Assembly (NCBI RefSeq): GCF_014235185.1
Contig: NZ_CP060131.1
Location: 5,215,501-5,279,500, forward strand
Length of the DNA: 64,000 nt
Source of the DNA: Pseudonocardia petroleophila
GTDB taxonomy: Bacteria; Actinomycetota; Actinomycetes; Mycobacteriales; Pseudonocardiaceae
Direction: 5' to 3'
The first letter of the stretch is position 1. The number at the start of each line of letters is the position of its first letter. The notes under the pieces were generated by a model. That model saw only the letters and a list, made by a program, of their open reading frames with translations, had not been told where the DNA came from and ran no database searches. This document shows, in pieces, positions 7,234 through 17,059 of this stretch. A program made the position numbers and the translations under genes.

Positions 7234-8292
7234 ATGACGACATCCACCGTGACCACCCCCACCGCCGAGCAGTTCGGCGAGCGCCTCTTCGGAGCGGTGC
7301 TCGGCGCCCAGTTCGCCCAGGCCGCCTACCTCGGCGACCGCCTGGGCTGGTACCGCGCGCTGGCCGCCGACGGCCCGCTCACCCCGGCCGAGCTGGCCGC
7401 CCGCACCGCCACCGCCGAGCGCTACGCCCGCGAGTGGTGCGAGCACCAGGCCGTGTGCGGTGTGCTGCTGGTCGAGGACGGGCGGTTCACGTTGCCGCCG
7501 GGCCCGGCCGAGGTGCTGACCGACGAGCTGAGCACGGCGTTCGTGATGCCGCTGGCCCGCATGGCCGTCGGCTTCGGCCGGCAGGTCGACGCCCTCGTCG
7601 CCGCCTACCGCTCGGGCGGCGGCGTGCACTGGGACGACTTCGGCACCGACGCCCGCGAGGGCCAGGCCGCCGCCAACCGTCCGCTGTTCCTGGGCCCGGT
7701 CGCGCGCGAGTACCTGCCCTCGGTGCCCGACGTCGCCCGCGTGCTCGACGGCGGCGGGCGGGTCGCCGACATCGGCTGCGGCTACGGGTGGTCGGCGATC
7801 GGGCTGGCGCTCGCGCACCCCGGCGTGACCGTCGACGGCTACGACCTCGACGGGCCGTCGGTCGAGGCGGCCCGGCGCAACGCCGTCGAGGCCGGGGTCG
7901 CCGACCGCGTGCGCTTCCACCTCGCCGACGCCGGGACCGCGACCGGCACCTACGACGTGGTCGTGGCGTTCGAGTGCATCCACGACCTCCCCGACCCGGT
8001 CGGCGTGCTCGCCGCGATGCGGCGCCTGTCCGGCGACCGCGGCGTCGTCGTCGTGATGGACGAGCGGGTGGCCGAGGAGTTCACCGCCCCCGGCGACGAG
8101 GTGGAGCAGCTGATGTACGGCTACAGCCTGATGTGCTGCCTGCCCGACGGCATGGCGCACGCGGGATCGGTTGGGACCGGCACCGTGATGCGGCCCGACA
8201 CGCTGCGCCGCTACGCCCGCGACGCCGGGTTCGACGGCGCCGAGGTCCTGCCGATCGAGGACGCGTTCTTCCGCTTCTACCGGCTGGCGTGA
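7234..8292 (+). CDS. SAM-dependent methyltransferase with N-terminal winged helix
   Basis: 352 residues. The N-terminal 90 residues look like the winged-helix dimerisation domain of this family (LGDRLGWYRALAADGPLTPAELA, then ERYAREWCEHQAVCGVL). The Rossmann methyltransferase domain has motif I VADIGCGYGWSAIGLALA near residue 180 and motif II YDLDGPSV. The closest family I recognise is the Rv2258c-like group of actinobacterial methyltransferases; the substrate is unknown. The ATG at 7234 lies 7 bases after the -10 hexamer with no ribosome site, so translation is probably leaderless. Divergent from, and likely controlled by, the SARP gene. Its stop is one base from the convergent gene at 8294. 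Confidence 0.88.
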   Translation: MTTSTVTTPTAEQFGERLFGAVLGAQFAQAAYLGDRLGWYRALAADGPLTPAELAARTATAERYAREWCEHQAVCGVLLVEDGRFTLPPGPAEVLTDELSTAFVMPLARMAVGFGRQVDALVAAYRSGGGVHWDDFGTDAREGQAAANRPLFLGPVAREYLPSVPDVARVLDGGGRVADIGCGYGWSAIGLALAHPGVTVDGYDLDGPSVEAARRNAVEAGVADRVRFHLADAGTATGTYDVVVAFECIHDLPDPVGVLAAMRRLSGDRGVVVVMDERVAEEFTAPGDEVEQLMYGYSLMCCLPDGMAHAGSVGTGTVMRPDTLRRYARDAGFDGAEVLPIEDAFFRFYRLA

Positions 8293-8293
8293 C

Positions 8294-8947
8294 TCAGGCG
8301 CCCTCGGCCAGCCAGTGGCGCAGCGCCGCGGTCCCGACCGAGCAGAAGCCGGTCGCGGGCGAGCCGTAGTAGTGGTGCAGGTCCGAGTGCAGGGTGAGCG
8401 GCAACCGGCGGTGGCGCAGGTAGGTCAGCACCCGCCGGTCGACCATGCCCACGACGTGGGTGCAGCCGTGCTCGTCGGCCACCCGGGCGGCCACCCCCAG
8501 CATCCGCTCGAACAGGCGGCGGTTGCGGAACCGGGAGCGGACGGCCGCGGTGAGCACGTCCAGCAGCACCGCCGGCCCGTCGTCCGCCAGGTCGGCCTCG
8601 GGTGTGGCGTCGAACGGGGGCGCGACGGCGTCCTCCAGGCTCAGCGACATCCGCGGCCCGGGCAGCCCGAGCCGCATCATCCCGGCCCAGCCGTCGTCGT
8701 GGGCGAGCACGATCTGGGTCTGCGGGCGGTGGTCGGAGTAGTAGGAGCGCAGGTCGTCGGCCGACTCGCCGAACGTGGCGCGGAAGACCCCGGCCTCGAT
8801 GCGCTCGGCCACCCCCAACGCCTCCGGGAACGGCGGGGCGGTGGCCGGGAAGGCGATGCAGGAGACCGGCCGTCGCACCATGCCCAGACCACCCGTCCAG
8901 CGGACCCGGCCGGAACCGGTGCGCCCGCCCCGAACGAGCGCCCCCAT
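8294..8947 (-). CDS. GNAT-like acyltransferase, tentative
   Basis: About 217 residues from ATG 8947, or 195 from ATG 8881 (MVRRPVSC); the second may be the true start, because the first 22 codons are Gly/Arg-rich and unconserved-looking. The core text, GVFRATFGESADDLRSYYS then QIVLAHDDGWAGMMRLGLPG and later LGVAARVADEHGCTHVVGMVDRRVL, resembles GNAT-like folds of the LuxI/FeeM N-acyl-amino-acid synthase kind, where an N-terminal VF..F segment precedes a strand carrying MR.G.PG. I do not see a definitive acyl-CoA P-loop (Q/RxxGxG/A), so enzyme and substrate are unassigned. A 17-bp palindrome lies just upstream. Confidence 0.6.
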   Translation of the reverse strand: MGALVRGGRTGSGRVRWTGGLGMVRRPVSCIAFPATAPPFPEALGVAERIEAGVFRATFGESADDLRSYYSDHRPQTQIVLAHDDGWAGMMRLGLPGPRMSLSLEDAVAPPFDATPEADLADDGPAVLLDVLTAAVRSRFRNRRLFERMLGVAARVADEHGCTHVVGMVDRRVLTYLRHRRLPLTLHSDLHHYYGSPATGFCSVGTAALRHWLAEGA

Positions 8948-8973
8948 TGGTAACACCGTTATCGTGTCCGATC

Positions 8974-8990
8974 CATCACTGAGCGTGATG
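8974..8990. promoter_or_regulatory. 17-bp perfect palindrome, candidate operator
   Basis: CATCAC (8974-8979) and GTGATG (8985-8990) are perfect inverted arms around TGAGC, 27 bases upstream of the ATG at 8947 of the GNAT-like gene. The 232-base gap 8948-9179, between that gene and the broken SnoaL-like gene, holds no other ORF I can support. Size and symmetry fit a dimeric repressor site such as TetR or GntR; the regulator is unknown. Confidence 0.4.
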
Positions 8991-9179
8991 TTGCTCCGAA
9001 CGCCGACCCCCGCCGCGCGAACACTGCGCCGAACGGCCGTACACCGGACGCCGGACGCCGCGGCATGCCTGCTCCCGCGGGCCGGATGGGCCGTCCGGCG
9101 TCTGGTCAGCGGGCGGCTGCGGGCCTACGGTCGCCCTCCCCACCCGCGGGGAGCGCGGGACGGAGCGGAGGGCAGGCCG

Positions 9180-9596
9180 ATGGACATCAGGGAGCTCAGC
9201 GAACGGGGACAGGACGCCTGAAACGCCCGGGACGAGGAGGGGTTCGTCGCCCTCTACACCGCCGACCACGAGGTGGTGGCGCCAGGCTTCACCGGCAAGG
9301 GCCACCAGGGCGTGCGCGACTTCTGGGCGCTGTGGAACGGCGCCTTCCCCGACAACCGGATCGCCTACCGGACGTTGCTGGTGGACGGCACGCAGGCGGC
9401 CCAGCTCGCGACGTTCCAGGGCACCCACACCGGGCCGCTGATGGCCCCCGACGGCTCCGCCATCCCGCCGACCGGCCGCGCCGTGACCACCACCTACACG
9501 CTGTTCTCGACCATGCAGGACGACAAGGTGGCCCGCTCGGAGTTCGTCTTCGACCAGATGGACCTGCTCGGACAGCTCGGGCTGCTGCCGGGCTGA
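9180..9596 (+). pseudogene. SnoaL-like polyketide cyclase/ester hydrolase fold, interrupted by TGA at codon 14
   Basis: ATG at 9180 follows GGAGGGCAGG and opens MDIRELSERGQDA, then TGA at 9219-9221, then NARDEEGFVALYTADHEVVA in the same frame to a stop at 9594-9596. SnoaL-like proteins normally read (A)W-N-A/R-D before the ALYADD strand, so TGA replaces the conserved Trp codon TGG by one G-to-A change. Everything after it is intact (GVRDFWALWNGAFPDNRIAY, later DQMDLLGQLGLLPG) for a normal length of about 138 residues. Internal initiation would lack the first helix. It may be a recent nonsense mutation, a sequencing error or readthrough. It lies alone, convergent with uvrA. Confidence 0.75.
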
Positions 9597-9620
9597 CCGA
9601 CCCGGCCGCCGTCGCGCGTC

Positions 9621-12530
<2,910 letters not shown>

Positions 12531-12633
12531 GGAAGGGCCTCCTGTGTGCCGGGGAGGGGCGAAGCGGCGGTGCTCTCGCCGGTCCACCCCATGCTAGGCA
12601 GGCCCACCGACAACCACGCGCCGACGCCGAGGA

Positions 12634-12649
12634 TCGCACAGACGTTCGA
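12634..12649. promoter_or_regulatory. LexA/SOS-box-like site upstream of uvrA
   Basis: TCGCACAGACGTTCGA matches the actinobacterial LexA box TCGAAC(N4)GTTCGA at all but one of its arm positions (C for A at position 4), and is close to the TCGAACACATGTTCGA form. It is 104 bases upstream of uvrA, a known SOS gene in mycobacteria. The 296-base gap 12531-12826 contains nothing else I can support. Confidence 0.5.
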
Positions 12650-12826
12650 CGGCCGGTGCCGCCGCACCCCGCTCCCCCGCGGAAGCCCAGGTCACCCCGG
12701 CCGCGCCCGGCGTCCGGGGTGATCGACACCGGTCGCCCGCCGCCCGGGCCGCCGCAGCACCCGACGCCGACCGGTCGTCGCGCTGCGCCGGACGGCCCAC
12801 CCGGGGTGTCCACGGACGGGCCGCGG

Positions 12827-13423
12827 TCAGCGCAGGGCGGGTGCGTCCCACCAGACCACGCCGTCCCCGACGTCCTCCACCTCCAGATCGGTGGCCGCGA
12901 GCAGGCGCAGGTACGCCGTCACCCCCGGCGCCAGGACGCGGCGCTGGTCCTCGTCGGGCCCGGCGACCACGATCTGGCCGGTCGTCCCGCCCTCCGCCGG
13001 GTCGGTGTCGACGACGAGCACGTTCCCGCCGCCGTCCTCGGCCAGCGGCCACCAGCCGGGCAGCCAGTACTCCTTGCGGACCGGGTCGCCCGGTCGCACC
13101 GTGATGTGCTCGGCGTGGTCGGCCATCCCGTCCGGGCCCTCCGCCCGGAGCAGGTCGTCCCATCCGCCCCAGACCACGGCCGCGTCGGCGACCGGGAGGA
13201 AGCGGTACTGCGGGAACACCTGCGGCGCCCGCGGGGAGCGGCCCTGGCCGTCGGCGAGGGCGTAGAGCGCGAGCAGGTCGGCCGGGAACCGGATCCCCGT
13301 CCGGGACTGCGCCTGCGCGAGCTCGGCGGGATCGGCGGGCGGGCGCAGCTCGGGCGCGGGATCGAACCCGGCGGCGGTGAGGGTGGCGGTCCAGCTGGTC
13401 CAGGCGGCGTTGAGGTCGTCCAC
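12827..13423 (-). CDS. SMI1/KNR4 (SUKH)-like protein
   Basis: 198 residues. It reads as a SUKH-fold protein: an N-terminal helix with AGFDPAPELRPPADPAELA, then GIRFPADLLALYALADGQG, the hallmark of SMI1/KNR4 domains (I-P-x-D-Y/L-x-x-LY-x-x-x-DGQ). Next are VFPQYRFLPVADAAVVWGGW and EYWLPGWWPLAEDGGGNVLVVD, ending with VAGPDEDQRRVLAPGVTAYL. Such proteins are cytoplasmic binding modules and often immunity proteins to contact-dependent toxins. No toxin gene is adjacent, so an immunity role is not supported here. The start is GTG at 13423 after a GAGGGTGGGG stretch; a longer frame to 13441 is possible. Confidence 0.8.
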   Translation of the reverse strand: MDDLNAAWTSWTATLTAAGFDPAPELRPPADPAELAQAQSRTGIRFPADLLALYALADGQGRSPRAPQVFPQYRFLPVADAAVVWGGWDDLLRAEGPDGMADHAEHITVRPGDPVRKEYWLPGWWPLAEDGGGNVLVVDTDPAEGGTTGQIVVAGPDEDQRRVLAPGVTAYLRLLAATDLEVEDVGDGVVWWDAPALR

Positions 13424-13463
13424 GCCCCCACCCTCGCGCACCGGCCCGGGAGCCCGCCCGGGC

Positions 13464-13469
13464 TACCCT
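13464..13469 (+). promoter_or_regulatory. -10 element TACCCT, leaderless start of OsmC-like gene
   Basis: TACCCT lies 6 bases before the GTG at 13476, the spacing expected if transcription begins at the start codon. There is no ribosome site and no clear -35. The same hexamer and spacing occur at 21793 and 49911-49916 in this window. Confidence 0.5.
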
Positions 13470-13475
13470 GCGCCC

Positions 13476-13880
13476 GTGGGAGAGCCGAACGTCTGGTCCA
13501 CCGCCCGTCTCCCCGACGGCGACGGGCGCACCGCCGATCTCGACGTCAACGGGTACGGGCTGAGCTGCGACATCCCGGTCGACGCCGGCGCCGAGCCGGC
13601 GGGCGTCACGCCGTTCGGGCTGCTCGCGGCCTCGCTGTCGTCGTGCACGGTGATGTCGGTGCGCAGCTTCCTGGTGCGCTGGCGGGTCCCGCCGGGCGAG
13701 GTGCACGTCCGGGTGGCCGTGCAGGGCGGGCCGAGCCCGGTGCTGGTGCGGACGGTCACCGTCGACGCCGTCGTGGAGCCGGACCTGCGCGAGCAGCTCT
13801 CCGCCGAGGTCGACAACACCCCGGTCACCCGCCTGCTGCGCGACGCCGTCCCGATCCGCACGGTGCTGCGCACCGGCTGA
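13476..13880 (+). CDS. OsmC-like protein
   Basis: 134 residues, normal length for the OsmC/YhfA family of small thiol-dependent peroxide and organic-hydroperoxide proteins. It begins GTG GGA GAG (MGEPNVWSTARL). The family core PAGVTPFGLLAASLSSCTVMSVRSFL contains the first conserved Cys, in helix alpha-2. The second, in the usual C-P-V-x-R-T-L motif, is replaced: the text is DNTPVTRLLRDA. The Cys pair needed for peroxidase chemistry is therefore incomplete, and this may be a non-catalytic or one-Cys member. The start has no ribosome site. It converges on the spermidine synthase gene with a one-base gap. Confidence 0.82.
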   Translation: MGEPNVWSTARLPDGDGRTADLDVNGYGLSCDIPVDAGAEPAGVTPFGLLAASLSSCTVMSVRSFLVRWRVPPGEVHVRVAVQGGPSPVLVRTVTVDAVVEPDLREQLSAEVDNTPVTRLLRDAVPIRTVLRTG

Positions 13881-13881
13881 G

Positions 13882-15438
13882 TCAGCGCACGTACCCGGCC
13901 CGGGTGTCGTCGACGATCAGCGGCCGGTCCAGCGTGGACGGCTCCAGCTCCAGGCGCGGCCGGTCGCGCGGGAACACCGCCGCCGCGGCGAGCCCCGGCC
14001 CGTCGAGGAAGCGCAGCGCCGGGGCCCGCGGCGACAGCGCGAGCGGCGGCGGCCCGCCGACCTGGGCGAGCGTGAACCCCCAGTCGCCGAAGCTGGGCAC
14101 GTGCACGTGGTACGGGGTGACGCCGAGCCCCGCGGACGCGACCGTCGACACCGTCCGCCAGTAGGCCTGCGGCGTGGAGTACGGGCTGCCCGACTGCACC
14201 ACGAGCTGCCCGCCCGGGGCCAGCACCCGCGCGACGAGCCCGTAGAACTCGGTGGAGTACAGCCGCCCGAGCACGGGGGTGTCGGGGTCGGGCAGGTCGA
14301 CGATCACGGCGTCGAAGGTGCCGGGCAGTGCCTCGCGCAGCCAGCGGAACCCGTCGTCGACGACGAGCCGGACGCGCGGGTCGTCCAGGGCGTGGTCGTT
14401 GAGGTCGGCGAGCCGGGTGCGGGCCAGGTCGAGCACGGCCGGGTCCAGCTCGACCTGCACGACCTCCGTCACCGACGGGTGCCGCAGCAGCTCCCGGGCC
14501 GCGAGGCCGTCGCCCCCGCCGAGCACGAGCACCCGTCCCGGGTCGCGGGACAGCACCGGGTGCACGAGCGCCTCAGTGTAGCGGTGCTCGTCGACGCTGG
14601 AGAACTGCAGGTCGCCGTCGAGGTACAGGCGCAGGTCGGGACCCCGCTCGGTGAGCACGATCTGCTGGTAGGCCGAGGTCAGGTCGGCGACGACCGGGTC
14701 GGCGTAGAGCCGCTGCCGCGACGTCTCGACGATGTCCTGGGCCTGCACCAGCAGCACGGCGAGCCCGGTGGCGGCGAGCAGCAGCGCCGCGGTGGCGACG
14801 GCCCGCGACCGCACCCCCAGCCGGTCGCGCAGCACGAACACGGCGACGACCGCCGCGGCCACGAGGTTGACCATCCCGGTGACCGCCGACCCCCGGATCT
14901 GCCCGACCAGGGGCAGCAGCACGAACGGCCAGGCCAGCCCGCCGACCAGCGCGCCCGCGTAGTCGGCGGCGTTGAGGTCGGCCACCAGCCGCCCGGCGGA
15001 GCGGCCGTCGCCCGCGAGCAGCGTCATCAGCAGCGGCACCTCGGCCCCGACCAGCACGCCGATCACGGCGGTGGCCAGCACCAGCACCGCGCTGCTCGTG
15101 CCGTGGAAGGAGAAGGCGACGTAGAGGGCGGTGGCCGAGAGCCCGCCGACCACCCCGAGCACGATCTCGATCGCCACGAACGCCGGGGCCGCGTGCGCCA
15201 GCAGCGGCTTGGCCGCCAGCGCCCCGACGCCCAGCGCGGCGACGAACCCGGCCACGATCAGCGAGGTGACCGCGATCCCACCGCCCGCGAGGGTGACGGC
15301 GAGGGTGAGCAGGACCAGCTCGTAGACCAGCCCGCACGCCGCGCACACCGCGACCGCGGCGAGGAGCAGCGGCCGGGCCCGGCGCGGTCCCAGCGGCGGC
15401 GCGCCGTCGGGGACGGCGAGCACCGGCGGCGCGGTCAC
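13882..15438 (-). CDS. membrane-bound polyamine aminopropyltransferase (spermidine-synthase-like)
   Basis: 518 residues. The N-terminal 220 residues hold about seven hydrophobic helices (LLLAAVAVCAACGLVYELVL, LVLATAVIGVLVGAEVPLLM and others). The C-terminal half is a spermidine synthase domain with motif I VLVLGGGDGLAARELLRH near residue 305, the QVELDPAVLDLAR acidic loop and DAVIVDLPDPD, which aligns with the catalytic Asp region. Family members transfer aminopropyl groups from decarboxylated SAM, but the membrane-fused subgroup has no settled substrate. GTG at 15438 starts it, four bases after the DUF350 gene. It is last in the operon with DUF2617, DUF4247 and DUF350, a combination recurring in actinobacteria. 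Confidence 0.88.
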   Translation of the reverse strand: MTAPPVLAVPDGAPPLGPRRARPLLLAAVAVCAACGLVYELVLLTLAVTLAGGGIAVTSLIVAGFVAALGVGALAAKPLLAHAAPAFVAIEIVLGVVGGLSATALYVAFSFHGTSSAVLVLATAVIGVLVGAEVPLLMTLLAGDGRSAGRLVADLNAADYAGALVGGLAWPFVLLPLVGQIRGSAVTGMVNLVAAAVVAVFVLRDRLGVRSRAVATAALLLAATGLAVLLVQAQDIVETSRQRLYADPVVADLTSAYQQIVLTERGPDLRLYLDGDLQFSSVDEHRYTEALVHPVLSRDPGRVLVLGGGDGLAARELLRHPSVTEVVQVELDPAVLDLARTRLADLNDHALDDPRVRLVVDDGFRWLREALPGTFDAVIVDLPDPDTPVLGRLYSTEFYGLVARVLAPGGQLVVQSGSPYSTPQAYWRTVSTVASAGLGVTPYHVHVPSFGDWGFTLAQVGGPPPLALSPRAPALRFLDGPGLAAAAVFPRDRPRLELEPSTLDRPLIVDDTRAGYVR

Positions 15439-15442
15439 GCCG

Positions 15443-15904
15443 TCACGACAGGGCCGCCGCGTTCACCGCCCCGATCGCGAGCAGGCTCGACCCCACCGCC
15501 CAGGCCGCCCCGCTCATCCGCGACTCGGTGACCAGCGCGCGCAGGTGGCCGGGCACGAACGCGTCGAGCAGCCGCAGCGCCACGCCCTGCAGCACCACGC
15601 CGAGCAGGCCGTAGACCAGCGAGTCGACCAGGCCCTGGCCCAGCGAGTCGTCGCTGGTCAGGATGGCCGTGACCACGATCAGCGCGAGCGCGAGGTGGTT
15701 GGCCGCGAGCAGGATCGCCGCGTTGGGGTTGCGGTCGGTGTAGACCTGCCGGCGCAGGTTGCCGGGCGTCAGCACGTCGAGGGCGACGAAGCCCAGCGCC
15801 AGCACGGCGAAGCCGACGACGAAGTACAGCAGGGTGGCGAGGACGCCCTGGCCGAGCAGGCCGGCGTCCACTGATCCGAACTCCATGGCGAAGATCATCC
15901 TCAC
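15443..15904 (-). CDS. DUF350 membrane protein
   Basis: 153 residues, four predicted transmembrane helices in two similar halves (TLLYFVVGFAVLALGFVALD; ALALIVVTAILTSDD; DSLVYGLLGVVLQGVALRLLD; WAVGSSLLAIGAVNAAAL). This repeat structure and the LDVLTPGNLRRQVY segment mark DUF350, a family of unknown biochemical role. The GTG at 15904 overlaps the upstream DUF4247 stop as GTGA; ATG at 15898 or 15886 are alternatives. It sits between a predicted lipoprotein and the membrane spermidine synthase, suggesting the three act together at the membrane. Confidence 0.85.
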   Translation of the reverse strand: MRMIFAMEFGSVDAGLLGQGVLATLLYFVVGFAVLALGFVALDVLTPGNLRRQVYTDRNPNAAILLAANHLALALIVVTAILTSDDSLGQGLVDSLVYGLLGVVLQGVALRLLDAFVPGHLRALVTESRMSGAAWAVGSSLLAIGAVNAAALS

Positions 15905-16296
15905 TTCACGTCGTCGTCGTCGTCATCGGTGGCGGCCGGGGAACCGGGGGTGAACCCCTGGCCGAGGTAGGCGTAGGAGCCGTCGCGGTAGGCGCCGTCG
16001 AGGTCCTCGACGCGCACGGTGCTGCCGCCGCTCGCCGGGCTGACCACGACGATGTCGTCGTCGTAGCGCAGGTACTCGCTGCCCGCGTCGCTCGCCTGCG
16101 CCGCGGGCCGCACGGCGCCGGCGATCTGCGAGGTCGCGGCCGCGACGGGGGCGGCGGCCAGGTAGGTGCTGGTGTCGCCGGACTCGCTCTGCTCGTCGAA
16201 GGTGTCGTCGAGGAAGCCGCGCACGTCCGAGCCGGCGCCGCAGCCCGTCAGCAGGGCGAGCGCGACCACCGCCCCGGCGATGCACCGCCGCCTCAC
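15901..16296 (-). CDS. DUF4247 predicted lipoprotein
   Basis: 131 residues. A short basic N-terminus (MRRRC) and hydrophobic stretch end in the lipobox LLTGC, so it should be exported and lipid-anchored. The mature part contains GFLDDTFDEQSESGDTSTYL and SEYLRYDDDIVVVSPASGGS, which match what I know of DUF4247. It ends in an acidic poly-Asp tail (six D in a row near the C-terminus). The start is GTG at 16296, overlapping the DUF2617 stop as GTGA. Much longer upstream extension of the frame is out of register with any conserved sequence. Function unknown; its partners suggest a cell-surface role. Confidence 0.82.
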   Translation of the reverse strand: MRRRCIAGAVVALALLTGCGAGSDVRGFLDDTFDEQSESGDTSTYLAAAPVAAATSQIAGAVRPAAQASDAGSEYLRYDDDIVVVSPASGGSTVRVEDLDGAYRDGSYAYLGQGFTPGSPAATDDDDDDVK

Positions 16297-16793
16297 GGCG
16301 TCCACCTGCTCCGCGTCGTCACGATCACGCCCTCCTCGGGTCCGGGGTAGAGGTGCCAGGTGCGCCAGGTCCAGCCGCCGTCGAGCGCGGACCCGGTGAG
16401 TGCGGTGAGCGCCGCCCCGTCCCCGGGGAACGCGCCGCACACCCAGTCGGCGCCGTCGGCACGGGCGCGCAGGTCCGCGGCGGTCGCCGCCAGCTCGGCC
16501 GCGGGGACCGTCCGGCTCTCCGACGCCAGCCGGTAGGCCCCGGCCCGGGTGCGGCGCGGCAGGGGCCGCCCCCCGGCGGCGACGGCGTCGCAGGAGACCT
16601 GCTCGGTGAGCCGCGCGGGGCCGGCGGTCGCCGTGACGGCGTGCGAGGCCCCGAGCACGCCGAGCACCAGCCGGGCGTCGCCGTGGGTGAGCTCCAGCTC
16701 GGCGAGCGTGGGCGGCGCGGGCGCGTCGAGCAGCAGCCCGAGCGCGTCGGCGGCGACGTCGCGCGGCAGCACCCGGAGGCGGTGCAGCGTCAT
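16293..16793 (-). CDS. DUF2617 protein
   Basis: 166 residues, soluble. The frame reads MTLHRLRVLPRDVAADALGL, then LAELELTHGDARLVLGVLGASHAVTA, and ends WTWRTWHLYPGPEEGVIVTTRSRW, all features of DUF2617 proteins of actinobacteria. ATG at 16793 is chosen over the upstream ATG codons because GGAGG lies 6 bases before it. It is the first gene of a four-gene minus-strand unit (DUF2617, DUF4247, DUF350, aminopropyltransferase) joined by GTGA overlaps and a four-base gap. Biochemical function unknown. Confidence 0.82.
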   Translation of the reverse strand: MTLHRLRVLPRDVAADALGLLLDAPAPPTLAELELTHGDARLVLGVLGASHAVTATAGPARLTEQVSCDAVAAGGRPLPRRTRAGAYRLASESRTVPAAELAATAADLRARADGADWVCGAFPGDGAALTALTGSALDGGWTWRTWHLYPGPEEGVIVTTRSRWTP

Positions 16794-16960
16794 CGGATCC
16801 TCCATGATCATGCGGCTCCGGGACCGTACCGGTTGCCGCGGTGATCGTCACCCGTCCGATATCGCCCCGGAACCGTAGTTCCACCACTCCGTGACGGGTG
16901 GGAGCACGACCCCCGTCCGGCCTACCGCCCGCCGGCCGCCATGCCGCCCCCGGGGCGGTG

Positions 16961-17050
16961 ATGGTCGTCGGCGGCGCGCTGGTGCTGCTGCTCCCGGCGT
17001 CGCTGGTCGACGACCGCGCCCTGGGCATCGACGCGGACGCACCGCGCTGA
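16961..17050 (+). pseudogene. possible C-terminal relic of a membrane protein
   Basis: ATG at 16961 opens 29 codons, MVVGGALVLLLPASLVDD and a short polar tail, ending TGA at 17048-17050. The frame is open upstream to about 16922. One helix followed by a charged tail looks like the end of an MFS or similar transporter, but no start region or other helices remain. It could be a chance ORF in the 267-base gap between DUF2617 and the ABC operon. Confidence 0.25.
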
Positions 17051-17059
17051 CGGCCCCGC

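Noticed and set aside
12827..13423. Immunity protein of a toxin system (SUKH-like)
   Set aside because: The fold fits but there is no toxin, polymorphic repeat or further immunity gene next to it.
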